This document shows positions 4,820 to 5,625 of a DNA stretch of 5,625 nt, piece by piece (position 1 is the first letter of the stretch; each line of letters opens with the position of its first letter). The position numbers were made by a program, and so were the translations under genes. Location of the stretch: the NCBI GenBank assembly GCA_964471755.1, contig CAYYJM010000350.1:1-5625 (forward strand), read 5' to 3'. The notes below the pieces were generated by a model that was not told the DNA's origin, made no database searches, and saw only the letters and a program-made list of their open reading frames with translations. The DNA is from CAYYJM01 sp964471755. Lineage in GTDB: Bacteria; Planctomycetota; Planctomycetia; Gemmatales; Gemmataceae.

Positions 4820-5439
4820 ACTTCGTTCAGGGAGGGCGATTCGTTCCAGATCTCTTGAAGCCGGGCGATTGCCGCGTGGAGACGCGACTTCACGGTGCCA
4901 ACCGGGATGCCGAGAATCTCGGCGATCTCCCGGTATTTCAGCCCCTGGTAGTAGGCCAGGAGGAGGACGGACTTCAGCAGGTCGGGCAGTCGTTCGACGC
5001 TGGCCTTGACCCGGTCACAGCGTTCCTGAGCCAGGAGCATTTCGAGCGGGCCGGGTTCGTTCGCCTCCAGGCTGCCCAGCCAGCCGGGGATCTCGCCAGC
5101 GTCCGGATCGCCCTCGCCGACCTGTTCGAGGCTCAGGGTTGGGTGCCGGTTCTTTCGCCGCAGGGCGTCAATGGCCTGGTTCGTGGCGATGGCGTAGAGC
5201 CAGGGCTTGACCGGCCTTCCCGGCTCGTACTGCCGGCGTTTGAGGAACACCTGGAGAAAGGTGTTCTGAAACACGTCCTCGGCGAGGGTTTCGTCGTTGA
5301 GATAGCGGCGCAGGTAGCCGAAGAGTTCGCGTTCGTAGCGGCGTACGAGCATAGCGAGGGCGTCGTGCCGGCCGTCGCGTAGAGCGTCGAGCAGGGCCTC
5401 GTCGGTGCAGTCCGGCGCTTGCGGCTCGGGTCGATTCAC
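4816..5439 (-). CDS. ECF-type RNA polymerase sigma factor (sigma70 family, RpoE-like)
   Basis: This 207-residue sigma factor would direct RNA polymerase to a specific set of promoters. Sigma region 2 (about 26-98) shows LVRRYERELFGYLRRYLND, then LAEDVFQNTFLQVF (52-65, region 2.2) and PWLYAIATNQAIDALRRKNRH (79-99, regions 2.3-2.4). A Pro/Gly/Asp/Glu-rich linker (100-135) follows. Region 4 (about 140-196) ends in a helix-turn-helix, KYREIAEILGIPVGTVKSRLHAA (168-190). Regions 1 and 3 are absent, as in all ECF sigmas. I chose the GTG at 5439 because it follows a strong SD, AGGGGAAGG (5450-5442). The same frame is open to another GTG at 5496 (19 more residues), which has no SD and no family-like sequence. 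The stop overlaps the anti-sigma start by four bases, so the two are co-translated. Target promoters are unknown. Confidence 0.94.
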   Translation of the reverse strand: MNRPEPQAPDCTDEALLDALRDGRHDALAMLVRRYERELFGYLRRYLNDETLAEDVFQNTFLQVFLKRRQYEPGRPVKPWLYAIATNQAIDALRRKNRHPTLSLEQVGEGDPDAGEIPGWLGSLEANEPGPLEMLLAQERCDRVKASVERLPDLLKSVLLLAYYQGLKYREIAEILGIPVGTVKSRLHAAIARLQEIWNESPSLNEV

Positions 5440-5441
5440 GG

Positions 5442-5450
5442 CCTTCCCCT
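5442..5450 (-). promoter_or_regulatory. Shine-Dalgarno fixing the sigma factor start
   Basis: On the - strand AGGGGAAGG lies directly before the GTG at 5439; AGGGG has a 6-base spacer. This favours a 207-residue sigma factor over the longer 226-residue reading that begins at 5496, which has no SD. Confidence 0.65.
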
Positions 5451-5543
5451 GAAAGTAACTACGACGCAGTCGGGCGGATGGTTCGTGATCCGCCACGAAA
5501 TCATGGCATCGAATCTTAGTAGGCGCGTCAAGTGTCGGGCGGT

Positions 5544-5625
5544 TCAGTCTTCGAGGCCGAGGTCGCGCAGGCTGTCAGCCTTGAGGATGACCTCGGCGAG
5601 AACATCGAGTTGCTCGCTGGTCATC
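5544..5625 (-). CDS. C-terminal fragment of an unidentified protein (cut by window edge)
   Basis: The - strand reads open from the right edge to a TGA at 5546-5544, giving a last segment that ends ADSLRDLGLED. The 26 codons are almost all G/C-ending and the peptide is Leu/Glu/Asp-rich and helical-looking, as expected for the end of a real GC-rich gene. An ATG at 5624-5622 happens to fall at the edge, but this is more likely an internal Met of a longer protein than the start of a 26-residue peptide. The product cannot be named. It is 104 bases upstream of the sigma gene on the same strand, so it may share a transcript with it. Confidence 0.5.
   Translation of the reverse strand, partial: MTSEQLDVLAEVILKADSLRDLGLED

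Noticed and set aside
3835..4858. Long + strand open frames opposite the anti-sigma gene (3835-4620 and 4022-4858)
   Set aside because: They are shadows of the - strand protein, which has clear topology and motifs; the antisense translations are low-complexity Arg/Gly/Pro-rich sequence.
4648..5382. A 244-codon + strand open frame opposite the sigma factor gene
   Set aside because: The - strand encodes an unmistakable ECF sigma factor with both conserved regions.
5506..5535. TTGACG and TAAGAT on the - strand as a promoter of the sigma gene
   Set aside because: The two boxes are only about 7 bases apart, and neither has a good partner at 16-18 bases. No known ECF autoregulatory promoter pattern was found either.

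Overview
The window is a high-GC bacterial chromosome segment that looks like a member of the Planctomycetota. The main reasons are the ECF sigma factor and membrane anti-sigma pair, whose outer part resembles planctomycete DUF1559/H-X9-DG pseudopilin-like proteins, and an HU protein with an acidic then Lys/Arg-rich tail. The taxonomic call is an inference from protein style. There is no rRNA gene in the window to confirm it.

Left part (1-2793, + strand). A roughly 340-base leader or intergenic stretch precedes three tightly packed genes: purQ (purine synthesis glutaminase subunit), nadC (quinolinate phosphoribosyltransferase of NAD synthesis) and birA (biotin-protein ligase without the DNA-binding domain). 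The purQ-nadC gap is 9 bases and carries an SD that overlaps the purQ stop. nadC and birA overlap by ATGA. All three are probably co-transcribed. They share no single pathway, but purQ and nadC feed nucleotide and NAD synthesis and birA loads biotin on carboxylases. The leader holds a hairpin, a 10-bp palindrome and a plausible leftward promoter, so an outward-facing gene may start just beyond the left edge.

Middle part (2794-3791, + strand). An AT-rich island carries a clear sigma70-type promoter and a strong SD in front of a GTG-started HU/IHF-like gene. A 183-base gap with a strong GC hairpin follows, and then a tiny secreted or lipoprotein-like gene with a textbook SD.

Right part (3792-5625, - strand). 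A long bidirectional hairpin separates the small gene from a convergent two-gene unit: an ECF RNA polymerase sigma factor and, overlapping its stop by GTGA, a single-pass membrane anti-sigma-like protein. Its cytoplasmic N-terminus has no zinc-binding motif, and its exported C-terminus looks like a pseudopilin-type domain. The two are likely a signal-sensing pair. The last 82 bases hold the C-terminal end of one more - strand gene, unidentified.

Most of the window is ordinary housekeeping. The parts most worth a second look are the sigma/anti-sigma pair, the small lipoprotein-like gene with its structured leader, and the operator-like inverted repeat on the HU promoter. I see no transposon, CRISPR array, tRNA, rRNA or phage gene.
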